Shown: positions 48,242-56,368 of the stretch, one piece after another
Numbering within the stretch: position 1 is the stretch's first letter
How the letters are laid out: every line of letters begins with the position of its first letter
Assembly: GCF_001456025.1 (NCBI RefSeq)
Contig: NZ_LMTZ01000129.1
Span: forward strand, 83,029-147,028
Direction of reading: 5' to 3'
Origin: Mastigocoleus testarum BC008
Lineage (GTDB): Bacteria > Cyanobacteriota > Cyanobacteriia > Cyanobacteriales > Nostocaceae
DNA: 64,000 bases
Translations under genes and position numbers: made by a program
Notes under the pieces: generated by a model
The model's input: only the letters and a program-made list of their open reading frames with translations
What the model was told of the DNA's origin: nothing
The model's database searches: none

Positions 48242-48640
48242 TTAGGACAAATACTTACCTAATATTTGATCGGCAAGCTGGCTAAATCCTGGCAAACCTT
48301 TATATTTGTTTTTAGATATTCGGAGCATTAACCAAATACTAACCAAAAAATAACTAGAAGTAAAAAAGCTATTGAGGATAAGCAAGCGTACTGCAAATAA
48401 GTTTGAGTTGAAGGATGCAGTTCCACTTGCTAGGAAAATATACCCTACAACCCATATAAGGGCTAAAGTAACTGATAGTCGACTGATACTAAGCTTTTCC
48501 CTACTACCTTGTCTGCGATAAAGAGTCCATAAAGATGGGAAAAAACCTATGACGGGAATTAAATATAAAAGTAAATATTGGGAAGGATATGATGTATCGT
48601 TGGTGTTATAAGTTCTGTTTGCGCTTTCTGTATGGTTCAT
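48242..48640 (-). CDS. Hypothetical membrane protein
   Basis: I do not recognise this 132-residue protein. It has a polar N-terminal tip and three or four hydrophobic segments (about residues 23-40, 55-73, 81-99 and a shorter one after 95). A basic stretch, YRRQGSREKLS, between the first two helices suggests a cytoplasmic loop. It looks like one of the small conserved membrane proteins common in cyanobacteria. It is divergent from the AI-2E transporter gene across about 150 bp. No function can be inferred. Confidence 0.65.
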   Translation of the reverse strand: MNHTESANRTYNTNDTSYPSQYLLLYLIPVIGFFPSLWTLYRRQGSREKLSISRLSVTLALIWVVGYIFLASGTASFNSNLFAVRLLILNSFFTSSYFLVSIWLMLRISKNKYKGLPGFSQLADQILGKYLS

Positions 48641-48787
48641 TTCTAAGTATGTAATTATAAATTAGGGGAATTATTAATCTAAAATGAGTAATGAAAAATT
48701 TAGCTGACGTTCTTCACTTGTAAAAAAGAGTTGTAAAAAAGAAATTGTAGAAAAGAAATTTATTTCGTTGTATCCCGCAATCAGCAG

Positions 48788-49915
48788 ATGCAGACAGGTA
48801 AGCTCCTCCAATGGTGGCAGACACTTACGCCGATAGTACGAATAGCCGCAGCTACTTTATTAACGCCACTATTAGTACTTAATGGCTGGGCACTTTTAGC
48901 TATTTTCAACTATTTTCATTCCTTAATTGTTATTTTAGTCGGAGCATCAGTTTTAGCGTTTCTGCTTAACTATCCCGTTAGCTGGTTGGAACGTCAAGGT
49001 GTTAGGCGAGAACCGGTAGCAATCTTAGTATTTTTGATTGCCTTATCAATTTTATTAGCATTAGGCGTGACCCTTTTCCCCTTGGCTTTAACCCAAGCAC
49101 AGCAACTTGTTGCTCGCTTACCAGATTTGATAGATTCTGGGCGTTCGCAATTAATGATGCTAAATGAAAAAGCAGATACTTTAGGATTACCTCTAAATTT
49201 AGATGCTTTAGTAGTACAAATTAATGATCGTGTCAAAGGAGAACTGCAGGCGATCGCCGGACAAGTTTTGAACTTGGCAGTGATTACGGTCACAAGTCTG
49301 CTAGATTTTGTTTTGACAATGGTCTTAACTTTTTATCTTTTACAACATGGAGGTGAGCTTTGGTCTAGTTTAATATATTGGTTACCTACCAAATTTCGCG
49401 AGCATTTTTCCGAAACTATCCGCTTGAGTTTTCAAAATTTCTTTATTACTCAACTGATACTATCGGTTTGTATGGCATCGGCACTAATATCTACTTTTTT
49501 ATGGTTGAAAGTACCATTCGGTTTATTATTTGGTTTAACAATTGGCTTGATGGCGCTGGTTCCCTTTGGAGGTACTGTAGGTATTGCTGTGACAACTTCC
49601 CTTGTCACGTTACAGGACTTTTGGATGGGAATGAGGGTTTTACTCGCAGCAGTTATTATTCAGCAAATTCTGGAAAACTTAATTGGACCCCGGATATTAG
49701 GTAGTTTTACAGGGTTAAATCCAGTTTGGGTAGTAATTTCAGTTTTGTGTGGAGCTAGAATTGCTGGGCTTTTGGGTGTTGTTGTGGCTGTTCCAATCGC
49801 TGTGGTAATCAAGTCTATCTTAACTTTTTTACGCCCAATGCCTACTGATAACGTTGACTCAGCTGATGAGATTGTAGAGGAACAACCAAATCAAGTATCA
49901 GTACCATTAAGATAG
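48788..49915 (+). CDS. AI-2E family transporter
   Basis: This is a 375-residue polytopic inner-membrane protein of the AI-2E/PerM/YdiK superfamily. Family features are the paired N-terminal helices, a helical amphipathic insert of about 90 residues (QAQQLVARLPDLIDS), and a C-terminal set of helices containing GLMALVPFGGTVGIAV and the conserved GPRILGSFTGLNPVWVVIS. Family members range from autoinducer-2 exporters to Na+/H+ antiporters and porter-like proteins, so the substrate is open. The C-terminal tail is short and acidic. It is a single gene. Confidence 0.92.
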   Translation: MQTGKLLQWWQTLTPIVRIAAATLLTPLLVLNGWALLAIFNYFHSLIVILVGASVLAFLLNYPVSWLERQGVRREPVAILVFLIALSILLALGVTLFPLALTQAQQLVARLPDLIDSGRSQLMMLNEKADTLGLPLNLDALVVQINDRVKGELQAIAGQVLNLAVITVTSLLDFVLTMVLTFYLLQHGGELWSSLIYWLPTKFREHFSETIRLSFQNFFITQLILSVCMASALISTFLWLKVPFGLLFGLTIGLMALVPFGGTVGIAVTTSLVTLQDFWMGMRVLLAAVIIQQILENLIGPRILGSFTGLNPVWVVISVLCGARIAGLLGVVVAVPIAVVIKSILTFLRPMPTDNVDSADEIVEEQPNQVSVPLR

Positions 49916-50133
49916 TCGCAGCCCTGATATCAATCGTTTATGTTACCTAAAAGAAGCACTATTTCGAAGCAAAATTTTATTGACTATTGACATTTACACA
50001 GAACAGTTCTCACAGGTGTATGTGTCTGTTCAGCCTTACTTACTAAAATTAACAAAAACAGTTCAGGCACAACTCAAAGTTTGAAATTAACTATCATTAG
50101 GAGATAATAGCAATTTTTACTTTCAATATTTAT

Positions 50134-51444
50134 TTAGACATTAGGTTCGACTATTGAACCCACGAATAATAAGCTTCCTGTTTTGTTATCCCGAATTGCA
50201 TAAAAGAAGGGGCGACTAACAATCATTTGAAATGGTTTTTCAATAGGAGCAGAAAGTGGTACGACTCCAACAGAAGTAGTAGCTGCAGCTTCTGTACCTT
50301 CTTCATTTACTTCTACAAAAGTTTTATGCTTCACTTCAGAAATGGCAAGATTATTTCCCATCTCAGAAAAATTTGCTTTCTCTGTAAAAGCTTCCCTCAT
50401 TCCCAAAGCACTTAATGTTTTGTTGAGAGTAATATCGTACTCTGTCTTAAAACGTGGTAGACGAATTGAACCTTGCCGTTTCTTAAACTGGGTCATCCAT
50501 TTACCCCAATTCGAAGCGTTTAAACTTTGATAAAATTCTTGCAAACTAGAATTTTCCTTGGGTAAAAATACATAAAAGCTGATTCGTTCGTCTTCACCGT
50601 AGGGTAAACTTACAGATTGAAATTTTTCAGTTTCGTAGTATTTGTATTCATCGCTTTGTGACATCATGGGGTGTAGTTTTTGTTTACCTGATGCCAATGT
50701 AAAAGGTAATTCTTGGGTTTTTGTGCGATCAAATTCTTTATTCCAGCTACCTTTAAAATAAATAGCATTGATAAGGAATAATACATCATCGTTGTTTATT
50801 CTTTCAAGAATTTTATCTATTTTACCTTGGGTATTTTCTTTTACCCATCTATTTACTGTTTTTACTGAGTTGGGATCTTTAAAATTTAGATTGGTAATTT
50901 CAGCTTGATAAAAATTCTGATTTCTTTGAAGAAACTCGGGGCTAAGTTTAAAACCTTGATTTAACCAGAGAGAATTAGCAATATCGAGCTTTACCTTCTC
51001 GTCTGGATTGACCAATAATTTTTTCAATTCCGCATAGCCATTATTAATCTGTTGTAGGTTTAGACCCTTTAGCTCTAAGGCGTGAGCCATTACTTTTTGG
51101 GTCGAACCACTAGCACCGTTGTAGGTCATTGCTAAAACCATAGCGATGCTGGAAGGAGAAATAAAAATATTTTCTTCCTTTTGTTCTTTAAGAATTTCTG
51201 CAAATAATTTAAAGCCAAACTTGGTGTTAGCTGCAACAATTTTTTGTTCTGGCTTTGTCATTGGGGTTAAAGGTGGAGCTTCTGTATTAGGCAAAGGAGA
51301 TTCAGCAACAGCACTCGTGCTACCATTTATCTGCGAGTAACCTAGTACACTCATTAAAACAACGCTAGTTGCTGCTAGTACGTAACGTCTACCAAGACTC
51401 ACGCCGTAACGCCTTTGAAGAAAATTTGTGCGAGAACTATTCAT
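50134..51444 (-). CDS. Exported serpin-type protease inhibitor
   Basis: This is a serpin of about 436 residues counted from the ATG 51444; a longer in-frame start lies at 51507. A signal peptide (about residues 20-40 of this version) precedes a Pro-rich linker, then the serpin fold begins at NTKFGFKLFAEI. The breach and shutter motifs are visible (FISPSSIAMVLAMTYNGASG, LINAIYFKGSW, and the C-terminal RPFFYAIRDNKTGSLLFVG). The hinge of the reactive loop, EEGTEAAATT, is the inhibitory consensus with small residues. Counting from the hinge, P1-P1' is Leu-Ser, suggesting an elastase- or chymotrypsin-like target. It is a single gene facing a subtle spacer upstream. Confidence 0.93.
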   Translation of the reverse strand: MNSSRTNFLQRRYGVSLGRRYVLAATSVVLMSVLGYSQINGSTSAVAESPLPNTEAPPLTPMTKPEQKIVAANTKFGFKLFAEILKEQKEENIFISPSSIAMVLAMTYNGASGSTQKVMAHALELKGLNLQQINNGYAELKKLLVNPDEKVKLDIANSLWLNQGFKLSPEFLQRNQNFYQAEITNLNFKDPNSVKTVNRWVKENTQGKIDKILERINNDDVLFLINAIYFKGSWNKEFDRTKTQELPFTLASGKQKLHPMMSQSDEYKYYETEKFQSVSLPYGEDERISFYVFLPKENSSLQEFYQSLNASNWGKWMTQFKKRQGSIRLPRFKTEYDITLNKTLSALGMREAFTEKANFSEMGNNLAISEVKHKTFVEVNEEGTEAAATTSVGVVPLSAPIEKPFQMIVSRPFFYAIRDNKTGSLLFVGSIVEPNV

Positions 51445-51507
51445 TAACTTGTCCAATATCACCACTATTATCGTCACAATCCTGATTTCGACTATGACAT
51501 TTTCCAC

Positions 51508-51857
51508 GACTTGGCAAGTTAGCGGTTACAGTTTTGGCAACAACATATAATATATTGTCAAATTATGAAAAACAATAAATAAATGTATATGAGATTGTCA
51601 CAAATAATTATTCAGAATAAAACAAGTGTTGTCTAATATAGAATTTTGACAACGATCAAGTTATTTAATATTAGTTATAAATTGATTTCAGTAGTAAAAT
51701 TAGTAGTTATACTATCTTATTTTCCTAATTTTTAAAGTAGCTATACTCTTGAAAGGAAATTAATTAGAATTCCGAGTGCCTTAAAAAAATAAAATACTTT
51801 TTGCATCAAATATGATGGAAATTATTGTTGTCGTAAAATACCAAAATTATAGGGTGA
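51508..51857. other. Divergent spacer upstream of the NB-ARC gene
   Basis: About 350 bp of AT-rich sequence lies between the serpin and the NB-ARC gene, which point away from each other. No clear feature is visible. Confidence 0.4.
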
Positions 51858-54344
51858 ATGAGTAATAAAAAAAATGATTTTTTCTCGAACGATATTACTT
51901 TTAAACAAGTTTTAGGTCTAGTAGACGAACTAGTCGTTTCTAAAACTGGTAAACATTTATCAAATATTGAGATATTAGTACTTTTTGGGACTTGGCAGGG
52001 AAAAAAATATTCACAAATTGCGGCGGAAAATAATTATACCCTTGAATATTTGAAAAATGACATTGGGCCAAAACTTTGGCAACTTTTATCTCAAGTTTTA
52101 TCAGAAAAAGTTACTAAAGCTAATGTTAAAGCTGTTATTCAGCAGCGAATCTATCAACAAGAACAAAAAGAACTAAAAATGAAAGGGCTAGCCGGTGAAG
52201 ATGGTTGGCTCAATACAGAAGAAGTTCGTGATGATAGAGAAACTACAAGGGAACAAAAATTTCTGTTAGATTCACAGCCTGATTTAATTATACATAGAAC
52301 TAAAACTCAGTCCGAACAGTCACAGTTCAAACTAAAACATAATTTGCCTAATCGCGACCGTGCAGAATTAGTTGGACGGGAATGGGAATTAAACAAACTT
52401 CTGGATTTACTTTCGTGGAAAAATCCCAATGCTCGTATTTCAATTGAAGGACTAGGTGGGATTGGAAAAACAGCCTTAATTTTGGATGTAGTATATCGTT
52501 TTTTGCAAGGTTCAAAAATTTTGCAAGTCTCACAAAAAAATCTAGTTTGGCAAGATCCTGGAGAAAGTTTGCCTGATTTTGAAGCGATTATCTTTACCAG
52601 TGGAAAAACTCAGTATTTTACAGAATGTGGAATTGTGCCCCGTTGGCGTGGAGAAAAAAACTTTGCTGATATCTTAAAAACAATTGCTCGTATTGTTGGC
52701 TGTGAAGGGATATTTACTGACAACTTTGAAGAAAATTATCAACAAATATGGAAGCATTTAAGTAACAAACGGACTTTACTAATCATTGATAACTTTGAGA
52801 ATCTAGAAGAACAGCAAAAAATTCTCAGTTTTCTTTATGAATTGCCATCCACAGTTAAAATCGCACTCATAAGTCGAGAAAAAACACCTTTCACAGCAGT
52901 CCATCTAACAGGTTTGACTCAAACTGAGACTTTAATATTGATTCAAGAACAAGCTAATCAAAACGGTGTTACCTTAGGTTTAGATAAGTCTTTAGAAATT
53001 TATAAAATTACTAGTGGTATACCTGCTGCGATTAATTACGCCATTCGTCTGCTCTGTGCGGGTTATAGTATTCAATCAATTACTTCCCAGTTAAGAAGCT
53101 ATCGGGGAGATTATTGCCGCTTTTACTTTGAGGGTTCAATGCAGCATATTGAAGGACAAACAGCCTATCAACTGTTAATGGCGTTGGCAGTATTTGTTAA
53201 ACCTCCAACTAAACAAGCAGTATGTGTTGTGGCTGCTATAAACGAACATATTGCAGCAAACGATTTAGCCCGCTTACAACAATTATCTTTGATTATTCAT
53301 CAACAAGGGAGATATGTTATCCAGCCGTTGACCCGTGAATATGTACTCTCGAAAATGGCAACAAATCCCCAACTAGCAGCTTTGGTTCGCAATCGTTGGG
53401 TTAATTGGTATTTGGACTTTACTCACAAACATGGTGGTAAAGATTGGCGTGAGTGGCAAAATTATCAAGATTTAGCTGCTGAATGGGATAACATCACCGA
53501 AGTAATTCAATGGTGTATTAAGAAAGAACGTTATGATGATGTCTGCGAAATGTGGCGTAACGTAAAATGTTACACTTACTCGCAAGGATATCGTCGTCGT
53601 AATCGACTCAAGTATTGGGATGCAGCTTTAGGATGGTTGGAGTGGCTCACTATTAACGCCCAAAAGTTTGAAGATTCAGCAACTTTTATTGAAGTGATAG
53701 CCGAACGGGGATGGAAGTTGACTTTAATGGCACAACCTTCATGCCTCGCTGCGGCAAATAAATTGTTCACCCAAGCTTGGGGATTGCGCCAATATCAAAC
53801 AGTTGATTGGCAAGTCAATTTAGCGAATCATATTGCTGTATGGCATATTCAGCAAAAGCAATTACAAAAAGCAGAACAATGGCTCGAACGTGCTGAAAGT
53901 TTACTGGATAGTGAGGAAGTTCCATCATCTATTGCAGTTCGATTATCGATAAATATTTCCTACTATAAAGGCGAAATTTACTATAAAACAGGTAATTACA
54001 AACTTAGTCAGGAGTTATTTCAACAAATTGTGGATAAAGCCCAAACTATTGGCTGGCAAAGAGCAATTTGTCTTGCCAAAGATTTTTTAGCAGATATTGC
54101 TATTCAAGAAGGCGACTTACATAAAGCACAGTTGCTTTTGACAGAAGCTTTGCAAGTCGCTAAGAACAATCAAGATGAATGTACTCAAGCATATACAAAA
54201 CGCTCTCTAGCAAACCTAGAGCAAAAACGAGGTAATTTAAAAGTCGCCTGCGATTGGGCAAAACAGGCAGTCAGAGCGTTTGACAAGTTAGGAATGCTCG
54301 TGGAGCTACAAGAAACACAAGCTTTAATTCAATTATTTTCCTAA
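51858..54344 (+). CDS. STAND NTPase with VMAP-type N-terminal HTH, NB-ARC and TPR domains
   Basis: The protein has 828 residues in three parts. The N-terminal 100 residues (FKQVLGLVDELVVSK, LSNIEILVLFGTWQGKKYSQIA) match the HTH domain found at the start of vWA-MoxR-associated (VMAP) proteins. An NB-ARC type STAND NTPase follows, with Walker A GLGGIGKT (residues 198-205, Lys204), Walker B LLIIDN (Asp311) and a sensor-like SREK. The C-terminal 330 residues are helical repeats of TPR type. No effector domain is visible. The start ATG 51858 is preceded by AGGGTG. Such proteins act as ATP-driven switches in regulation or immune-like conflict systems; there is no vWA or MoxR partner in this window. 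Confidence 0.88.
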   Translation: MSNKKNDFFSNDITFKQVLGLVDELVVSKTGKHLSNIEILVLFGTWQGKKYSQIAAENNYTLEYLKNDIGPKLWQLLSQVLSEKVTKANVKAVIQQRIYQQEQKELKMKGLAGEDGWLNTEEVRDDRETTREQKFLLDSQPDLIIHRTKTQSEQSQFKLKHNLPNRDRAELVGREWELNKLLDLLSWKNPNARISIEGLGGIGKTALILDVVYRFLQGSKILQVSQKNLVWQDPGESLPDFEAIIFTSGKTQYFTECGIVPRWRGEKNFADILKTIARIVGCEGIFTDNFEENYQQIWKHLSNKRTLLIIDNFENLEEQQKILSFLYELPSTVKIALISREKTPFTAVHLTGLTQTETLILIQEQANQNGVTLGLDKSLEIYKITSGIPAAINYAIRLLCAGYSIQSITSQLRSYRGDYCRFYFEGSMQHIEGQTAYQLLMALAVFVKPPTKQAVCVVAAINEHIAANDLARLQQLSLIIHQQGRYVIQPLTREYVLSKMATNPQLAALVRNRWVNWYLDFTHKHGGKDWREWQNYQDLAAEWDNITEVIQWCIKKERYDDVCEMWRNVKCYTYSQGYRRRNRLKYWDAALGWLEWLTINAQKFEDSATFIEVIAERGWKLTLMAQPSCLAAANKLFTQAWGLRQYQTVDWQVNLANHIAVWHIQQKQLQKAEQWLERAESLLDSEEVPSSIAVRLSINISYYKGEIYYKTGNYKLSQELFQQIVDKAQTIGWQRAICLAKDFLADIAIQEGDLHKAQLLLTEALQVAKNNQDECTQAYTKRSLANLEQKRGNLKVACDWAKQAVRAFDKLGMLVELQETQALIQLFS

Positions 54345-54750
54345 ATTACGTAAACATGTGAATTAAATTAAATGTGCACTTGTAACATCAAGGATTTCAA
54401 GTTTTTTCTAAATCACTTTTGTGATTATTTTCATGAAGTTAAATCGTGTCAACTTTTAATTTACATTGGCCGTAAATTAATTTTATGAGCTCTTATAGTT
54501 CCAATATTATTTTTCTACTTCTATTAGAGGAAAAAGATTGGATTGAGAATTTCGGGTTGCCTTATGTGATCGCAAAACTCACCTTTCCATTCTAAAAATC
54601 GATCTAATGCATTTACTTTCAAAATAATTAAAAATACATGAACTAGTTAAAAATGGATCCGTCTATCTCTTATAACAAACTAATTACGTAATACTTACCA
54701 CAATCAGTTAAGTTTACTTTTGTATACAAGTTTATTAAACTGAAATTCAG
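54345..54750. other. AT-rich spacer before tRNA-Gly
   Basis: About 400 bp with no supported gene, repeat or terminator. Confidence 0.4.
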
Positions 54751-54822
54751 AGCGGGTAACGCGATTCGAACGCGCGACATTCACCTTGGCAAGGTGACGC
54801 TCTACCACTGAGCTATACCCGC
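54751..54822 (-). tRNA. tRNA-Gly (anticodon GCC)
   Basis: Read on the minus strand, acceptor arms GCGGGTA and TACCCGC pair fully. The anticodon stem closes a loop TTGCCAA, giving GCC for GGC/GGU codons. The T-arm has GTTCGAATC and the discriminator is U, usual for bacterial tRNA-Gly. Length 72 bases; CCA is not encoded. Confidence 0.97.
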
Positions 54823-54890
54823 ATAATCAACCTTTGATAATTATTGCAAAGTCAATTTAATTTGTCAAGCGTTGATTGAGAATATTATTT

Positions 54891-54945
54891 TAGGAGGTCA
54901 GGAGTTAGGAGTATAGGAGTCAGGAGTCAGGACTTAGAAGTTCAA
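54891..54945. repeat. Heptamer array (GGAGTCA type)
   Basis: Tandem AGGAGTC/AGGAGTT units with small changes lie between tRNA-Gly and ribH. Confidence 0.65.
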
Positions 54946-55034
54946 ACTCCCATATTTACCTTGTAAATCCCCATTAAGTTATTCTCCTGCCTCCTGTTAT
55001 GGATAAACTAGATAGAAAATATCTAGTTGCCAGC

Positions 55035-55616
55035 TTAGCCCTTGGGTGGAGTATCTGTGGAAAACTCCCCTAATGCAGCAGTATTGCTAAGAGAAGGCGC
55101 TAAAGATTGAGTACTGCTAGGATATGCTTGAGTTCCAGAAGAACGCAACTGTCGCATTAAGCTACCCATTTCCAAAGCGTTCATTGCATAATCCCAGCCG
55201 TGGTTGCTCTTAATTCCAGCACGTTCCAAAGCTTGTTGCATGGTATCGGCGGTTAAAACACCGAAAATGACCGGAACTCCCGTTTGAAACGCTGCTGCTG
55301 CAATACCTTTTGCCACTTCTGAAGATACGTAATCAAAATGGGGAGTTTGTCCGCGGATTACTGCTCCCAAACAAATAACTGCGTCGTAACGACCTGAGGT
55401 TGCTAATTGTCGAGCAACTAGTGGGACTTCAAAACTACCTGGAACCCAAACATAATCTACTTGAGAGCCGTTGGGGTTTACGTCAATACCATGACGTTTC
55501 AAGCAATCTTGACATCCTGCTAGCAGTTTGTTGGTCACCAGGTCATTGAAGCGACCAATTACCACTGCAAAATGCAATGGTTCTGCTTGAGTAAAAGTTC
55601 CCTCAAAAACTGCCAT
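55035..55616 (-). CDS. ribH: 6,7-dimethyl-8-ribityllumazine synthase
   Basis: RibH makes the lumazine that is turned into riboflavin. The 193-residue protein has the family motifs [12 protein letters not shown], the substrate-binding [35 protein letters not shown] with the catalytic His, and [16 protein letters not shown]. The last 35 residues form a Ser/Pro/Thr-rich extension longer than in compact homologues. Start ATG 55616. It is a single gene. Confidence 0.95.
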   Translation of the reverse strand: MAVFEGTFTQAEPLHFAVVIGRFNDLVTNKLLAGCQDCLKRHGIDVNPNGSQVDYVWVPGSFEVPLVARQLATSGRYDAVICLGAVIRGQTPHFDYVSSEVAKGIAAAAFQTGVPVIFGVLTADTMQQALERAGIKSNHGWDYAMNALEMGSLMRQLRSSGTQAYPSSTQSLAPSLSNTAALGEFSTDTPPKG

Positions 55617-55838
55617 TGTGCGTTAATTAATTCACTATACTTCTTGCAAATATACATGTGTTTCTCGAAAACGATGGGAACAGAGATTGGAAAACAAGAA
55701 AAAATAAAAATTAAGAAACAGTGAATTAGGATCTTTCTCAGTTGGACCCCATTTCATTAACTCAAGATTTATTTTGTCTTGGGTTTCTCAGTCCCTCTAT
55801 TCCCATGCTATTTGTATATTTGAATTAGAAGCAGTCGC

Positions 55839-56027
55839 CTAAATTACGAAAAAGTTTAATATTCCAACTAACGCTACTAAAAGAACCCAAACTCCAGAAC
55901 CAATCCAGAGTAATTTTTTTGATTCAACCCAATTTTGAGGAGTTGCATAAGCAACAGGAACCCCAATTACCATCACGAATGAGAGAGCTACTAAAGCTAA
56001 TAAAGAAATTTGAAACAGGATAGTCAT
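55839..56027 (-). CDS. psbZ: Photosystem II protein PsbZ
   Basis: This is a 62-residue photosystem II subunit with two membrane helices, starting at ATG 56027 ([17 protein letters not shown]), with the conserved loop [18 protein letters not shown] and a second helix ending FFVI. A GGG ahead of the start acts as the ribosome site; an in-frame TTG upstream is not needed. PsbZ is at the periphery of PSII and stabilises its supercomplexes. It is a single gene next to a repeat cluster. Confidence 0.96.
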   Translation of the reverse strand: MTILFQISLLALVALSFVMVIGVPVAYATPQNWVESKKLLWIGSGVWVLLVALVGILNFFVI

Positions 56028-56134
56028 TTTCCCTTTTCCCAAAAATGCTTGTTTATTATCAAAGATAAAATATCGTGCAGCACAAATGATACCTATTTAT
56101 TGATTCTCGCACTCCCAGTGGGCTTTTTCAAGGT

Positions 56135-56330
56135 TGGGGATTGGGGATAGCACTGCGTGCCCGCCGCAAGCGGCATATGGGGATTAGGGATTGGGGATAG
56201 CACTGCGTGCCGCCGCAAGCGGCATATGGGGATTAGGGATTGGGGATTAGGGATTGGGGTGAGCCCGCGCCTAACGGCGTTAGCGTTAGCGTGGCGTTAG
56301 GCATATGGGGATTGGGAAATGTTCTACGAT
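56135..56330. repeat. Duplicated 50-bp repeat unit with GC-rich palindrome
   Basis: Two nearly identical units (56141-56190 and 56191-56239) each contain TTGGGGATAGCACTGCGTG, the palindrome GCCGC...GCGGC, and CATATGGGGATTAGGGA. Further TTAGGGA heptamers and a GCGTTAGC-rich patch follow to about 56330. The in-frame DNA here gives the apparent N-terminal extension of the downstream gene, which I exclude. Confidence 0.75.
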
Positions 56331-56368
56331 CGCGCTACTCTAATCAGAATAGAGGTTCATTGCCCGTT

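Noticed and set aside
48788-49915. Autoinducer-2 export as the definite function
   Set aside because: The AI-2E superfamily covers several substrates, and no lux gene is near, so only the family is claimed.
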